Assembly: GCA_958450365.1 (NCBI GenBank)
Contig: CAUEEP010000728.1
Coordinates: 2,449,001-2,513,000, forward strand
Reading direction: 5' to 3'
DNA from: Mesorhabditis belari
Lineage: Eukaryota; Nematoda; Chromadorea; Rhabditida; Rhabditidae
Length of the DNA: 64,000 nt
The translations under genes and the position numbers were made by a program. Shown piece after piece: positions 42,124 through 53,964 of the stretch (the stretch's first letter is position 1; each line of letters starts with the position of its first letter). Under the pieces are notes generated by a model. It made no database searches, had not been told where the DNA came from, and saw only the letters and a program-made list of their open reading frames with translations.

Positions 42124-44609
42124 GGAAATTTTATGAAATGATTGGAAATAAATTGTAGATAGATTTACACTTCATTCTTTTTGAGACAATGTTTTTGAAT
42201 CTAAAAGAATACGCAAAAAATTTGAATCAGTTCACGATCGCTGAGTGGGTCGGAGTGTGTCGTGTGGAGTGTAAACGAGTTACTTTTGTCACCACCAAAA
42301 CTCTTCTAGATATTCTGGTGTTTTGGCTTCTCTTAATCGAACTAGGAGAAAAAAATGTTAGATTTGCATTTGTCAAGTTTCAAGAAAAGTTTGACATTGT
42401 ATGTCTTCATCAAAAAGTTTGATATTGTATTTCTTCATTCATATTGCATACATTGGATTGGATTGGATTGAATTGAATTGAATTGAATTTAATTGAATTT
42501 AATTGAATTGAATTGAATTGAATTGAGCATTGATTAAGTATTAAGCTTTGGATTAAGTACACATGATCAAATTCATCTTCGCAATATTCAAATTAAAGAC
42601 TTCGCAATATTAAATTAAAGATAAAGACTTTACAAGAGTTTTTTTAGGGATTGAGAGTTGACATCGTATGGCTTCATTCATACTGCATACATTGGATTGG
42701 ATTGGATTGAATTGAATTGAATTGAATTGAATTGAATTGAATTGAATTGAATTGAATTGAATTGAATTGAGCATTGATTAAGTATTAAGCTTTGGATTAA
42801 GTACACATGATCAAATTCATCTTCGCAATATTCAAATTCATCAAATTCATCTTCGCAATATTCAAATTCATTCATTCAAATTGTGACTCTTTATATAATC
42901 TTTACAAGAGTGTAACTGTTTTTTTAGGGATTAAGAGTTACAGAAGTGAGTGCACGTAAATTTGGCAACGGAAAGTGTTGGTTAAAAAGCAATTGTTCAG
43001 GTTAAAGAGAAGGAATGAAAGAAAGAAAGAAAGAAAGAAAGAAGGGACCGGAAAATAACCCGTTGTCTCCGCAAAGGAGGGGATCACTCCCTCTTTAGCT
43101 TCCTTCTTCCCCACCCGATTTCAAGCTTGCCATCTAGACCTGGATAGAAGAAAGATAGATGAAAAGAAAGAAAATGGAAAGAAACGAGAAAGGGGTCTAA
43201 ATTCGAGGAAAGTGATTCCAAAAGCCTTCTTTTTTTCTTTGTCTTGCCACATCTCGCAAAAATCATCTACACAATGGGCTTCTATATAATTTTTTTGAGA
43301 ACACAATGCATTGCAATGGGCTTCTATATAGCTTTTTATGTTAACTATCAAATTGTAAGATATCTATAAAATTTACTCATTTAATATGGTTAAAGTTTGT
43401 CTAGAATTTTTGTACATTGTCTGACTTTAAATTGATAAATAATCTCAGCTTGAGCTTAAGCTACCGATTTTGGATTTGTTTCAGATATTTTTCAATCAAT
43501 TTAAAAGATATTCAATTTCATAAACGATTTTCGGGATAGGCTAGTTTCCGCAATCTTTTTTGCAACAGGGTCATTTGCGCAACTGGGTCTTTTGCGCAAC
43601 TTGCCATAACTTTCTTCTAAGTGGATCAATCTTTATGATTTTGGTTTCATTTTGTAGATCTCAACAAGTGCAACAAAATGACACCAAAATCATAAAGATT
43701 GGTTCATTTAAATGAAAGTTATGGCGAGTTGCGCAAACGAGCCAGTTGCGCAAATGACCCTGTTGCGCAAAAAAAGTTGCGGAAACTAGCCTACCCCTAA
43801 TTTCTTGTTTCTTTACTGAATAATCATTAATCAAATCAATTAGTTGAATTCTTTTCCATAAAATCTCCCTCAGCAATGAGATTTTTAAAAAATTCTTAAC
43901 TTTCTGTGCCAATTTTGCCAAGTTACCACCGATTTTGACTTCTTTTCTTCAAAATTGTACTTATTTTCTTTATACTTTCATTTCTGTAAAGAATAAAAGA
44001 GTTTAAAATCTAAAATCCAATTCAAAAGCACATTCAGCGTCAATAAAATGTTATTTTACTAGTGTAAACATAGGAAACAAAGTTTAACTAAGTTTCACTA
44101 ATATCTTTAAATTACAATTTACAATGACTACATACAATTTACAATGACTAAAATAATTTCTTAAATGTTTTATCGTTTTTATTTTGTCTTATTAAACAAA
44201 AAGAAGTGACTCAAAAGTCAAAATACAGCAATTTTTCATTGTCTGAGTGATGAATTTTTTTTTATGAGTAAGTTCAGAAAAAAAAAACATTTTTATCAAA
44301 TTTGTTTTTATCAAATTCTTTTTACTTAACTTTTTATTTCTTTCAATTTTCTTTTCTTGTTTTTTTTCTTTATTGTTAAACCGGTTTTTAATAGGGTTTT
44401 TTTTTCAACCGAAAAGAGAGTCATTTTCCAGTCGGAGTGTGTCGTGTGGAGTGTAAACGAGTTACGAGTTGTCACCACCAAAACTCTTCTAGATATTCTT
44501 CTAGATATCTTGTGCTCACTATGGTGTAAATAATTCACGAAAAGCTCTGTACTTTATCAATAATAAATGTAAATAACGGAAAGCTGTAAATAGTGCTAAT
44601 ATTCTTAAA
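42124..44609. other. Intergenic, repeat-rich, no gene supported
   Basis: It contains a direct repeat of about 240 bp (CATACATTGGATTGGATTG at 42446 and 42684) with (GAATT)n runs, a GAAA run near 43018 and a family D palindrome at 43537-43796. A copy of GGAGTGTGTCGTGTGGAGTG occurs at 42250 and 44434. Confidence 0.55.
43537..43796. mobile_element. MITE, family D, complete
   Basis: The palindrome runs from ATAGGCTAGTTTCCGCAA to TTGCGGAAACTAGCCTA, with repeated subterminal TTGCGCAA motifs and a core ATTTTGTAGATCTCAACAAG. A split copy occupies 52786-53765. Confidence 0.85.
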
Positions 44610-45327
44610 ATGTCCGGCTCAAGGGAGAACACGATTTTTGCGGTGAGTTTATAGAAACTTTGGTTACTATAAATTTGTATTTAAAAAGGCCTTACTATCC
44701 TTAAAAATTTGGCCTTACTAGCCTTAAAATCTAGCCTTACTAGCCTTAAAAATATCGCCTTACTAGCCTTAAACATCTGGCCTTACTAGCCTTAAAAATT
44801 TGGCCTTACTAGCCTTAAAACTCTGGCCTTACTAGCCTTAAAAATCTGGTCTTACTAGCTTTAAAAATCTGGCCTTACTAGCCTTAAAAATCTGGCCTTA
44901 CTAGCCTTAAAACTCTGGCCTTACTAGCCTTAAAAATCTGGCCTTAAATTACTTTGATTGGCCTTACTTTTGAAGCCAAGTAATTTACAGTAATGTGATA
45001 CAGTGTTTAAGCTATAGTGTTTAAGCTATTTTTTTAAGCTATTTTCAGTCAGCTCCCACTGGAGTCACCCTGGGATTTGCTCGCGTTCAACCGACAGGTT
45101 TGAAAGAGAAATTTTTTTTACTTTCTTTACTAGATTCTTTACTAGATTCTTTACTAGATTCTTTACTAGATAATCTTTTAAAATAATTTCAATAGATATC
45201 TTTTAAATTTTCAAAGTAGACAATTAGATTTGAAAGTATTAACTTTAGCCGAACATGCCACTATCACCATATCAGCGATTGAGGAGAAAAACGAAAGGCC
45301 TATTTATGAAGGGAATGGGTTAAAGAG
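44610..45327 (+). CDS. Possible alternative 5' exons of the gamma-glutamyltransferase gene
   Basis: Three exons (44610-44642, 45049-45097, 45249-45327) give an open 53-residue frame: MSGSRENTIFA, SAPTGVTLGFARVQPT, then AEHATITISAIEEKNERPI and YEGNGLKR. Splice sites are good (GCG|GTGAGT, CAG|GTTTGA, AG|GTTTGA). The last donor ends in phase 2 with AG, the same as the donor of GGT exon 1 at 47210, so splicing to the membrane-anchor exon at 47272 would keep the frame and give a different cytoplasmic tail. It may instead be the start of a separate gene whose later exons I did not find. Confidence 0.5.
44688..44958. repeat. Tandem repeat of about 24 bp
   Basis: About ten units of GGCCTTACTAGCCTTAAAAA with short variants fill the intron after exon 44610-44642. 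Confidence 0.9.
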
Positions 45328-45960
45328 GTTTGATTGATTCTAAAAATAAAAATTATTCAAATTTTGGTTTGTCTAATAGCTTTAAGCTAATAATGACTTT
45401 AAGCTAATACAATCTATCAATATCAATATTAACAACTATCAATTAGGTGATGGTGATCAATGTTTTCCTTTCATTTCCTCTATTCTTAAAGCTGACCCAG
45501 TTGACTTTTTCTCACTTTCATCACCAAAAATTTCTAGGTCAAGATTGTTGATAAAAGAAAGACGACAGAGTGTGGTGTATTTTTGTCAATCAAACGATTA
45601 GAAAGAGATTGAAACCACTAGGATAAGGTGAGGGGCTGGTCATGACACGAAGGAGCGGTTTTCTCACCCCTTTCCCCCCTTTCCCTCCATTCAATCCTCC
45701 TTTCGATAATCTCCGACGAACAAATCTCTCGTGAAAACACACTAAAGTGAAAAAAGAAATCGAGAAGGGAGAAAACACGGTTTTTATAGCCTGAAATCTT
45801 TCGCCCCAGGTGAATGGATTGATGAAAAGATTTGCGTAGACGGGGAGAATGATCGAGAAAGAAAAATACATTGATTGGGTGTGCATTGACCTCGAAAGAG
45901 ATCGTTTAACGGCTCAACCACGAGTTCAATTGTTTAGCTTTTATCTGACAGACATTATTT

Positions 45961-46170
45961 TGTTACTTAGCTGTTTGTTAGTTAGCTGTTTGTTAGTTAG
46001 CTGTTGGTTAGTTAGCTGTTTGTTAGTTAGCTATTGGTTAGTTAGCTGTTTGTTATCTATTTATTAGTTAGCTGTTTATTAGTTAGCATTAGTTAGTTAT
46101 CTATTTGTTAGTTATCTATTTATTAGTTAGCTGTTTGTTAGCTATCTATTTATTAGTTAGCATTAGTTAC
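45961..46170. repeat. Tandem repeat TTAGTTAGCTGTTTG type
   Basis: Fourteen or more degenerate 13-17 bp units based on GTTAGTTAGCTGTTT or TTAGTTATCTATTT. No coding evidence. Confidence 0.88.
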
Positions 46171-47151
46171 CTTTCAAACTTTTTATTATCTTTATCAAGT
46201 TTGTTTTATTTTAATAATTGGCAATTGAGCCCAAGTACTTTTGTTTTCCGAGAACGCTTTCTTGAAGGACCCAATTTTCCAAAGCCTTCAACGAACCTAG
46301 ATGAACGAACGAAATTACTATTATATTAGATGTAAATGTAAATTTGAACATCCCCAAAGTATTCTTTTTCATTTCTTTTTTTGCCCAAAAGGTTTGATTT
46401 GTCTTCTTTTTTTCTAGATTGTGGTCACTCTTTTCCGCAAAAGACCCGAATCATTCGTTGACAAATGCACGCACTCACCTCTTCTTTCTCTTTCTCACTC
46501 TTTCTCACTCAATAGACCTTTTTGTGAATTAAGGTGAAAAGATCTTTTATTAGATTTATATATTAATAGCTATTCAATGAGCCTACTGTTTCAAATTCTT
46601 TTAAACATAACTGTAACTATCAGTTTTTGTCTGATAATCTCATAAATTAAACATTCAATCAATTAGATTTATATATTAATAGCTATTCAATGAGACTACT
46701 GTAAATTGTTCAAATACTGTACATAAAACTACAAAAAATTCTTAATAATTTGATACTTTTAACCAATAAAAATAATATAAAATATGATAAGGCAATGAAA
46801 TTGAGAATTTGCGGTTAGGAAAACACAAAAAAAAAGCCTTCTAGAAACACTTTTGATCTATAAATATGCCTTGTTCTTTTTTTTCATCCAATCAAATCAT
46901 CCGTTCTGATCTTTATATTTTATATTCTTTGTGCAATTTCTACTTTCCCTAAAGTAAGTCAAGGTCTGTTCAACGAAGCACATCAAAGCCTTTGTAAAGA
47001 AATCTCACTTTTTCCTTTTCTTTTTTCACTCTTTTCAATAGATTTCTCATCCACTTCTAGTTAGTCGAGTTTCTAGTTTCTCTGCTCAACGAATAGTCAG
47101 TAAAAAAATTGTTGGCTAAAGTTTATTTTGTAAAATTTTTTGCTCTAAGTT
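46171..47151. other. AT-rich region upstream of the main GGT start
   Basis: It contains a duplicated block (TTAGATTTATATATTAATAG at 46552 and 46663). No exon is supported. It may hold a GGT promoter. Confidence 0.5.
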
Positions 47152-50100
47152 ATGACGAGAAATCGTCCCGCTATTTATCAGCCTTTATTTCCGCATCCAC
47201 ATCAGAGGAGGTAGAATGATATAATGTTTTTATTTTGTAGTACTGTAAATAAAATTCTCTCTATTTTCCAGGTGTTTGGCCGTTTCAATAGCTTGTGTCG
47301 TTTTCATGGCCGCTCTCATCACTCTTTTGTTGCTTGTTGTTGGTGGAGGACATGCGGCGGTGAGTGCAGCAGTCTCGTAAATAGTATATCCGTAATACTG
47401 TAATTCTTATGGTTGAGTATTGATGCGTAGTCGCTGCTTTGAAAACTCCTTTCTCAGGTTCCTAATCGGGCCTTCAACTGGCCACCCGCCTCTCCATCGA
47501 TCATGGGCGAATTCACGAAAGCCGCGATTACAACCGATCACAAACTATGTGCTGATATTGGAAAGTGGGAAAAGAATTATTAGAAGGATTATTAGAATTC
47601 AAAGAATTTATCAACCTTTATTAAACAAGTAATCTGAATTCGAAATTCTAGATCAATAATGGACAAGGGTGGGAATGCTGTCGAGGCGGCGATTGCTGCT
47701 CAATTCTGCCTTGGTGTTACGAATCCACAATCTTCAGGGCTGGGTGGCGGATTTTTGATGACTTTATATAATAAGTAAGATTATAAATTTGAAAACTTGA
47801 AAAGCATATGCATTTCTTTTCACGTTTAGAACCGAAGGTCGTTGTATAGCGATCGACGCTCGAGAGACAGCCCCAGCTGCGGCCAAGGAGGATATGTTCG
47901 TGAAGAATACAAATGGCAGTAAATACGGTAACAAATATCAATTTAGAGTTTACGAACTTGTTATAGGCTTTAACGCGGTGGGTACCCCGGGAGAGCTTGC
48001 TGGATATTGGCTTGTCTACCGGGATTATGGTAGCGGCAGGATCGCCTGGCGGGAGCTTATTGAGGTGAATTTTTGGAGGAGAGAAGGAAAAACAGATAAA
48101 CAAACAGAAAAACAGCTTTCTATGGAAACTGATCAATATTTAGCCATCGATTAAACTCTGCAGAGATGGAGTGCCCGTTTCAGAGTACTTGGAGAATGTG
48201 ATGAAAGTCAAAGAGTACCACTTCCGCTCATTTCCAAGCATGAGGTTGGACAAGTTTAGCTTTTGTCTGTCTATCGCTTCATGATTTTTCTTTTTTTCTT
48301 AAAAATGCTCTTCAGAAAAAGCTACTGTGGCTTTTTCTGATCAAACAAAAGTAGCAAATCTATCTAGTAAACCTAGTATCTAGTATCGAATCTATCTAGT
48401 AATCTATCTAGTAATATCTATCTAGTATCTAGTAAACCTAAGAAAAATCTACGCGGGATTTTGGAGCTTTCATAGTTACCCAATTGTTTGAATTTTTCTC
48501 ACAAAATTAAAAGATCTCACAAAAAGATATTCAACTAAAGCTTAGTGATATAGTATAGTGACTATCATTTAATATTTGAAAGTATAGTGATTATTTTCAG
48601 AGAATGGATTAATCCAAAAACAAATGACACTTACAAAGCGGGAGAGCTTCTGCCACGACCAAAGTTGGCTGCCACATTACAGCGATTGGCTGACGCGGGT
48701 GGGTTATTGGAATTAACGATTCGTGATAGACATGGGCAGCGGGTCGGGTCGGGTCGGGTCGGGTCGGGTCGGGTCGGGTCGGGTCGGGTCGGGTCGGGTC
48801 GGGTCAGGTCGGGTCGGGTCGGGTCGGGTCGGGTCGGGTCGGGTCAGGTCGGGTCGGGTCGGGTCGGGTCGGGTCGGGTCGGGTCGGGTCGGGTCGGGTC
48901 GGGTCGGGTCGGGTCGGTCGGGTCGGGTCAGGTCGGGTCGGGTCGGGTCGGGTCGGGTCGGGTCGGGTCGGGTCGGGTCGGGTCGGGTCGGGTCGGGTCG
49001 GGTCGGGTCGGGTCGGGTCGGGTCGGGTCGGGTCGGGTCGAGTCGGGTCGGGTCGGGTCGGATCGGATCGGGTCGGATCGGGTCGGATCGGGTCGGATCG
49101 GATCGGGTCGGATCGGGTCGGGTCGGATCGGGTCGGATCGGGTCGGGTCGGGTCGGGTCGGGTCGGGTCGGGTCGAGTCGGGTCGGGTCGGGTCGGATCG
49201 GATCGGGTCGGATCGGGTCGGATCGGGTCGGGTCGGGTCGGATCGGGTCGGGTTGGGTCAAAAGTGACCCGCTGACCCGACCCGGCCGCCAAAACTCGAA
49301 AATGAACATGTCTAAGGAAGTAAAATAATCTGTCAACATTTCCTTTACAGAAGACCCAATTCAACTTTTCTATCACGGTGATATGGCCGACTCAATCGCG
49401 AAAGAGTTTGAAGCTAATAGTAAAATATTTTGAGTTATTTGTATAAGTCACAAAAGTTTAGATGGAATGATTACAAAAGATGACTTGGCCAATTATAAAG
49501 TTCGCGTCTACGATACTCCTTTGATAAACGATCACTTCAGGTTAGCAACAATATTCCTTACCATTTTCCTTATCATTGATTGTGAGCTCTTTTTTTTTAC
49601 AGAGGAGATTTGGTGATGTGCGGCGGTCCACCACCATCATCTTTTGCTGTCACACAACTTATCATTTCGGCTTTGTCAAGTCAGTTTTGTTTCAGTGAAA
49701 GTTTATCCAAGATTTAGAAATGTATCCGCTGAAAAACTCGCCAACTGAGCTCTACTACGAGCCCTCTTTCTACCACAAATTCATTGAGGCCATGAAGTTT
49801 GCGTACGCGCAGAGGTATTGTCAAAGCTTTTATTTGTTAGCTAAAATCTGCATATTTCATACTGCATACCTTTCTAGAACTCTCTTTGGTGATCACGATT
49901 TTGTCTCTGGTGCTCTAGCGCATGCCGAGAATTTGACGACTTTGGAATACACGCGATGGGTAGTTGATCACATAAAAGACATTGCACAACCAACGGAGAA
50001 ATATGGGGGAATCAATCAGACACATGTTTGTTTAAACGCTTTGTTTAAACGCTAAATATTTTGACAGCTAGAATATCTTGACAATTTTACAGCCAGCCGA

Positions 50101-52022
50101 TCACGGCACTTCGCATGTTTCAGTGGTTGACGCTGAAGGAAATGGAGTCACTTCAACGACTACAATTAATCGATGGTTAGTTGAAATGAAAAAGTGGATA
50201 ATAATTAGATAATAAGGGAATCTTTCTTGATTTGCAAAACAACTAGAAAAAAACTTCCAGGTTTGGAGCCGCTGTTGAGTCCGAAGCCCTGGGAATCGTT
50301 TGGAACGATGAGATGGACGATTTCTCGACTCCCGGAACGGCAAATGGCTTTGGATTTGCTCCATCGGAAACAAACTTTATTAGGTATAAATTTGGAAGGA
50401 GAACAAGTCACCACAGTTTCCTTTTAGGCCCGGCAAGCGTCCAATGAGCAGCATGAGTCCAATGATCATTTATGACAACAAAACGAAAAACGTAAGACTG
50501 AAAATTCGCTTTCAACTTTGTCCAGCTAGACCTAGAGTTGCTATTTTGTTTTTTAAGTTGAGAATGGTGGCCGGTGCATCGGGTGGGTCAAAAATCATCT
50601 CGGCGTTGGCGAAGTCGGTGATTCGACCGCTGCTCTTCGGAGAAACCGTCAAGGTGAGCAAACGATACTGTAAAGCATTGCTAATAGTATTAATAAAGCA
50701 TTCCTTCTTTAATATACTGTATTCAGTCGACTATAAAGTTGAGCAAGAACTTCGAAGTCTTGTTAACTTTAGCTCTGTAGCTTACTGCAATGAGGGAATC
50801 ATGGAAATTTCAGTACCTTGAATCATCCACAAACAGTTCAAACTTAAGATACAGTCGACCCTCGATTTAACGATTAGCTCGGGACTAAAGATTTCGATTT
50901 AACGGGAGTGGGACAAATGCGACCTTTTTTTTGCGCACCCGGACATTTGCGCACCTTTTTTTCCGCACGTTGCCCATTAGCGCACCTTTTTTCGCGTTTT
51001 AAAAAAGCTCTGAAAAGCTAATATTAACCAATTTCTATTCCAAATGTTGTTTTTCTAGGTAATTTTAGGGCGTAGAATCGAAATTTTGACATAACAGAGT
51101 GTGTGGAACCAATTTGAAAGACAAAACGGCTAGATCAAATTACAGAAAATTGTCGATTTTTCTCTTTGTATAACTTCGTCCGTTTGTTTCCACAAGCTCT
51201 GATATGTCAAAATTTCGATTCTACGCCCTAAAATTACCTAGAAAAACAACTTTTGGAATAGAAATTGGTTAATATTAGCTTTTTAGAGCTTTTTTAAAAC
51301 GAAAAACGCGAAAAAAGGTGCGCTAATGGGCAAGGTGCGGAAAAAAAGGTGCGAAATGTCCGGGTGCGCAAAAAAAAGATAGCATTTGTCCCACTCCCGA
51401 TTTAACTATTCTAAAACGTGCCAGAAATTTCTTGCGTAGCTGCCTTGAACGGCCAACGATTGCGTTTGGCTGGGCAGCTACGCAAAAAACGATGGCGTGT
51501 TTTAGGATTTCAAAATCGTTGTATCGAGAGTCGTTAAATCAAGAGTCGACTGTACACTTGTCAACTTACTGATTGTGCGCAAACAGAGAAATCTGTAGAG
51601 TACTTTCATAAAACATTACAGGAAGCTGTTGACGCGCCGATGTTGCACAATCAATTCACTCCCGATATCACTCAAGTGGATAAATTTTTCCCGAATGCAA
51701 GTTTTTGTTTACTGAAAGATTTCAAAGCTCAGCATTTCAACTAACTAAAATGGTTCTAGGAGTTGAAATCGATTCTCGAAAAGAAATACGGCCAGAAGTT
51801 CAGAGATACTTCAGGATTCGAAGGGATCGTTCAGGTTTGTCAAAACTGTGATAAATTCAAAGCGTGACTACAAAAATTGCATTTAAAGTTAAATTAACAG
51901 GAAATGAGTTGATTTATCAAGTACACTCACCTTTTCAGATAATCGATCTGCCAGTCGATGGGAAAATCCAAGCAAGTGGCGATTTTAGGCGGAAAACTCC
52001 TCAAAAGCCGGCTGGATTTTAG
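47152..52022 (+). CDS. Gamma-glutamyltransferase (membrane-anchored)
   Basis: Twenty exons (47152-47210, 47272-47359, 47458-47564, 47652-47774, 47830-47927, 47967-48064, 48144-48244, 48601-48698, 49351-49419, 49462-49540, 49603-49679, 49718-49814, 49878-50025, 50093-50175, 50261-50383, 50428-50491, 50558-50653, 51622-51696, 51760-51834, 51939-52022) give 613 residues. A short cytoplasmic tail and one helix ([14 protein letters not shown]) make a type II anchor. The large subunit has [25 protein letters not shown] and [11 protein letters not shown]. The autoprocessing Thr is in [11 protein letters not shown] (about residue 420), and the small subunit has [17 protein letters not shown] and ASGGSKI. 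The ectoenzyme cleaves the gamma-glutamyl bond of glutathione. Intron 8 holds (GGGTC)n, intron 18 uses a GC donor and intron 17 contains nested transposons. AATAAA at 52148. Confidence 0.95.
48731..49258. repeat. (GGGTC)n pentanucleotide array, about 105 units
   Basis: About 530 bp of GGGTC units with interspersed GGATC, GAGTC and GGTCA variants, more frequent towards the right end. It lies in GGT intron 8, 33 bp after the donor. Because it contains no stop in one frame, retention of the intron would add about 190 residues of VGSGR-type repeat before a stop. The minus strand would read RPDPT repeats. Neither is likely to be a protein. Confidence 0.97.
50852..51554. mobile_element. Outer palindromic element in GGT intron 17
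   Basis: The ends TACAGTCGACCCTCGATTTA and its inverse (TTAAATCAAGAGTCGACTGTA) are typical of pogo/Tigger-like MITEs. The interior has CTTGCGTAGCTGCC and its inverse GGCAGCTACGCAA at 51432-51485. A second element is inserted at 50904-51398. Confidence 0.7.
50904..51398. mobile_element. hAT-like palindrome, family E, nested insertion
   Basis: The 495-bp palindrome begins GGGAGTGGGACAAATGCGA and ends GCATTTGTCCCACTCCC. The 8-bp sequence GATTTAAC flanks it exactly on both sides (50896-50903 and 51399-51406). Subterminal GTGCGCA repeats lie inside both ends. It has interrupted the outer element. Confidence 0.85.
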
Positions 52023-52251
52023 GCGAAACTTTAGAAGATTGTTGCTTTGTAATTTTGTTGTTATTCATCATTTTCCCTTATTCTCGTTTTCACTTATGAA
52101 GTGCATTTACACTGATGGGTACTTGCTGCAGTATAAAGCTCTTTTGAAATAAAGAGATTTTATATACATTGAAACAAATGAATGGGTAATCTGCTTCACG
52201 ATCGCCCACAGGTTCAATAAAAACAGAGTCAACAAACGAGATGAAAAAAAC

Positions 52252-52645
52252 GGGGGTGGGACAAATGCGACCTTTTTTTGCGCACCTGGACATTTGCGCA
52301 CCTTTTTTTGCTGGAAAAGGCCTTAGGCAAGGCCGTAGAGCTTCGAAAATATTTCCAGATAAGGGAATCGTATGCGTAGATTCCGAATTTCGACAAATCA
52401 GACCTCGCTGACACGTCAAATTTGGGCTAAAAGGCAAAAACTGCGGAAAAGCGTTAAGTTGGGTAGTTTTTGCCTTTTAGCCCAAATTTGACGTGTCAGC
52501 GAGGTCTGATTTGTCGAAATTCGGAATCTACGCATGCGATTCCCTTATGTGGAAATATTTTCGAAGCTCTAAGGCCTTTTCCAGCAAAAAAAAAGGTGCG
52601 CAAATGTCCAGGTGCGCAAAAAAAGGTCGCATTTGTCCCACCCCC
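52252..52645. mobile_element. hAT-like palindrome, family E, second copy
   Basis: The 394-bp palindrome has the same ends (GGGGGTGGGACAAATGCGAC) and the same GTGCGCA subterminal motifs, but a different core (GACGTGTCAGCGAGGTCTGA). GAAAAAAAC flanks both sides. It lies just downstream of the GGT polyadenylation signal. Confidence 0.85.
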
Positions 52646-52785
52646 GAAAAAAACTTCAACAGCTAAAACACGTGAATTTCTTGAGTCGTTTAAATAACGA
52701 AATTGTGCAATTGCTTTTATGATACTCAGTCAACGGTTAAAATTTCATTTTCCTTTCAGCTCATTTTCGCCTTTTCTCTGTTGTT

Positions 52786-53765
52786 CTCCGTTCTTGGGGT
52801 GACTTGTGGCTCTTTGCGGCAAATTTTTTTCCCAACACGCCATAACTTTCTTCTAAGTGGGCCAATCGGTGCTTTGGTGACTACTTTGGCTTGCCTGCGT
52901 CGAATCTAGTGTTTTGAGCGGTTCGTGTTAATACTTTTCTTCTATTCCGGGATAATTATGTATGCTGAAGCGATTGATGCTAATTTTAGAGTATTTTCAA
53001 CATGTTTCAAGTTAGTATTGCAGCTTTCCAAGGGTAATCAGCTTTGGGAGAACGTTCGGTGGTTAAAGTACAATAATCTAGGACACAGGACAAATCATCG
53101 AATAGGATTATCAAAAACGTGCTTAAATTAGCACCAGTCGCTTCAGCGTATATTTCTTTCTTCAGAATAGAAAAAAAGTATCGAGACGAACCGCTCAAGG
53201 TGCCATAGTAGTTGGGGGGAGGGCAGTTTGTAAACATCAGTTTTTCGAACTTTGCACTAGTTTTAAAAACTTTTTGGGGTAATTAATTGCACTGAATCCC
53301 TTGGAAGCATTTACAAATCCTGAACAACTTCTATGCCAGTTTGGGCAACCATTCCGCGCCTTCAAGAGTGGCTCTATTTCCACTAGGTTTGGAGGTGGGA
53401 ACCGAATTAAGAGGCTTAAAACCTAAGTAACTGGCTGAAATAGCTAGAAAACTGTCACTAAAGCTTAAATAAATATCAAATTATAAATCTGCGCCATTAA
53501 AAACCCTAAAAGCAAAAATTAGTGAGCTCTGGCTCAGTAGGGATGAATGTACACTGCCACCCCGCTCAAACCACTAGATTCGACTAAGCAAGCCAAAAGT
53601 GGCCCCTCTCAACCACCAAAGTACCCGCCAATCTTTATGATTTTAGTGTCATTTTGTAGATCTCAACAAGTGCAACAAAATGACACCAAAATCATAAAGA
53701 TTTGCCTAATTAAAAGAAAGTTATGGCGAGTTGCGCAAAAGAATTTGGGGCAAAGTAGCCACCCC
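52786..53765. mobile_element. Family D palindrome split by another element
   Basis: The left arm (52790-52867, with GCCATAACTTTCTTCTAAGT) and right arm (53627-53765, with ATTTTGTAGATCTCAACAAG) match the complete copy at 43537-43796. Between them is a 759-bp insertion (52868-53626) whose ends, GGTGCTTTGGTGACTACTTT and the inverse of GGTACTTTGGTGGTTGAG, are inverted repeats. GCCAATC stands on both sides as the likely target duplication. Confidence 0.8.
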
Positions 53766-53964
53766 CGTTCTTTTTCGCATCGGTGAGGTTTTTTCAATTT
53801 ATTTGGCATGTCTCTTGTCTTGTTGTTGCATAAAATGAATCATCTTCGTGAATGCAAAAATACCAATGTGCGTGAAAGAAACTTTTGCTGGACTTGATTT
53901 GCTTTTCGGATTCACCTATCACCTTTTTTTAGTACCGCTATAAATGTTCTTTATTTTAGTGACT

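Larger units (their letters stand above)
52023..53964. other. GGT to CAP-G interval, filled with transposons
   Basis: Apart from the elements listed separately, no gene is seen. The CAP-G start is preceded by TTATTTTAG, a possible trans-splice acceptor. Confidence 0.6.

Noticed and set aside
48587..49339. Long repeat frames on both strands across the GGGTC array (VGSGR on plus, RPDPT on minus)
   Set aside because: They arise from the stop-free pentamer array inside a GGT intron; flanking splice sites and conserved exons join without it.
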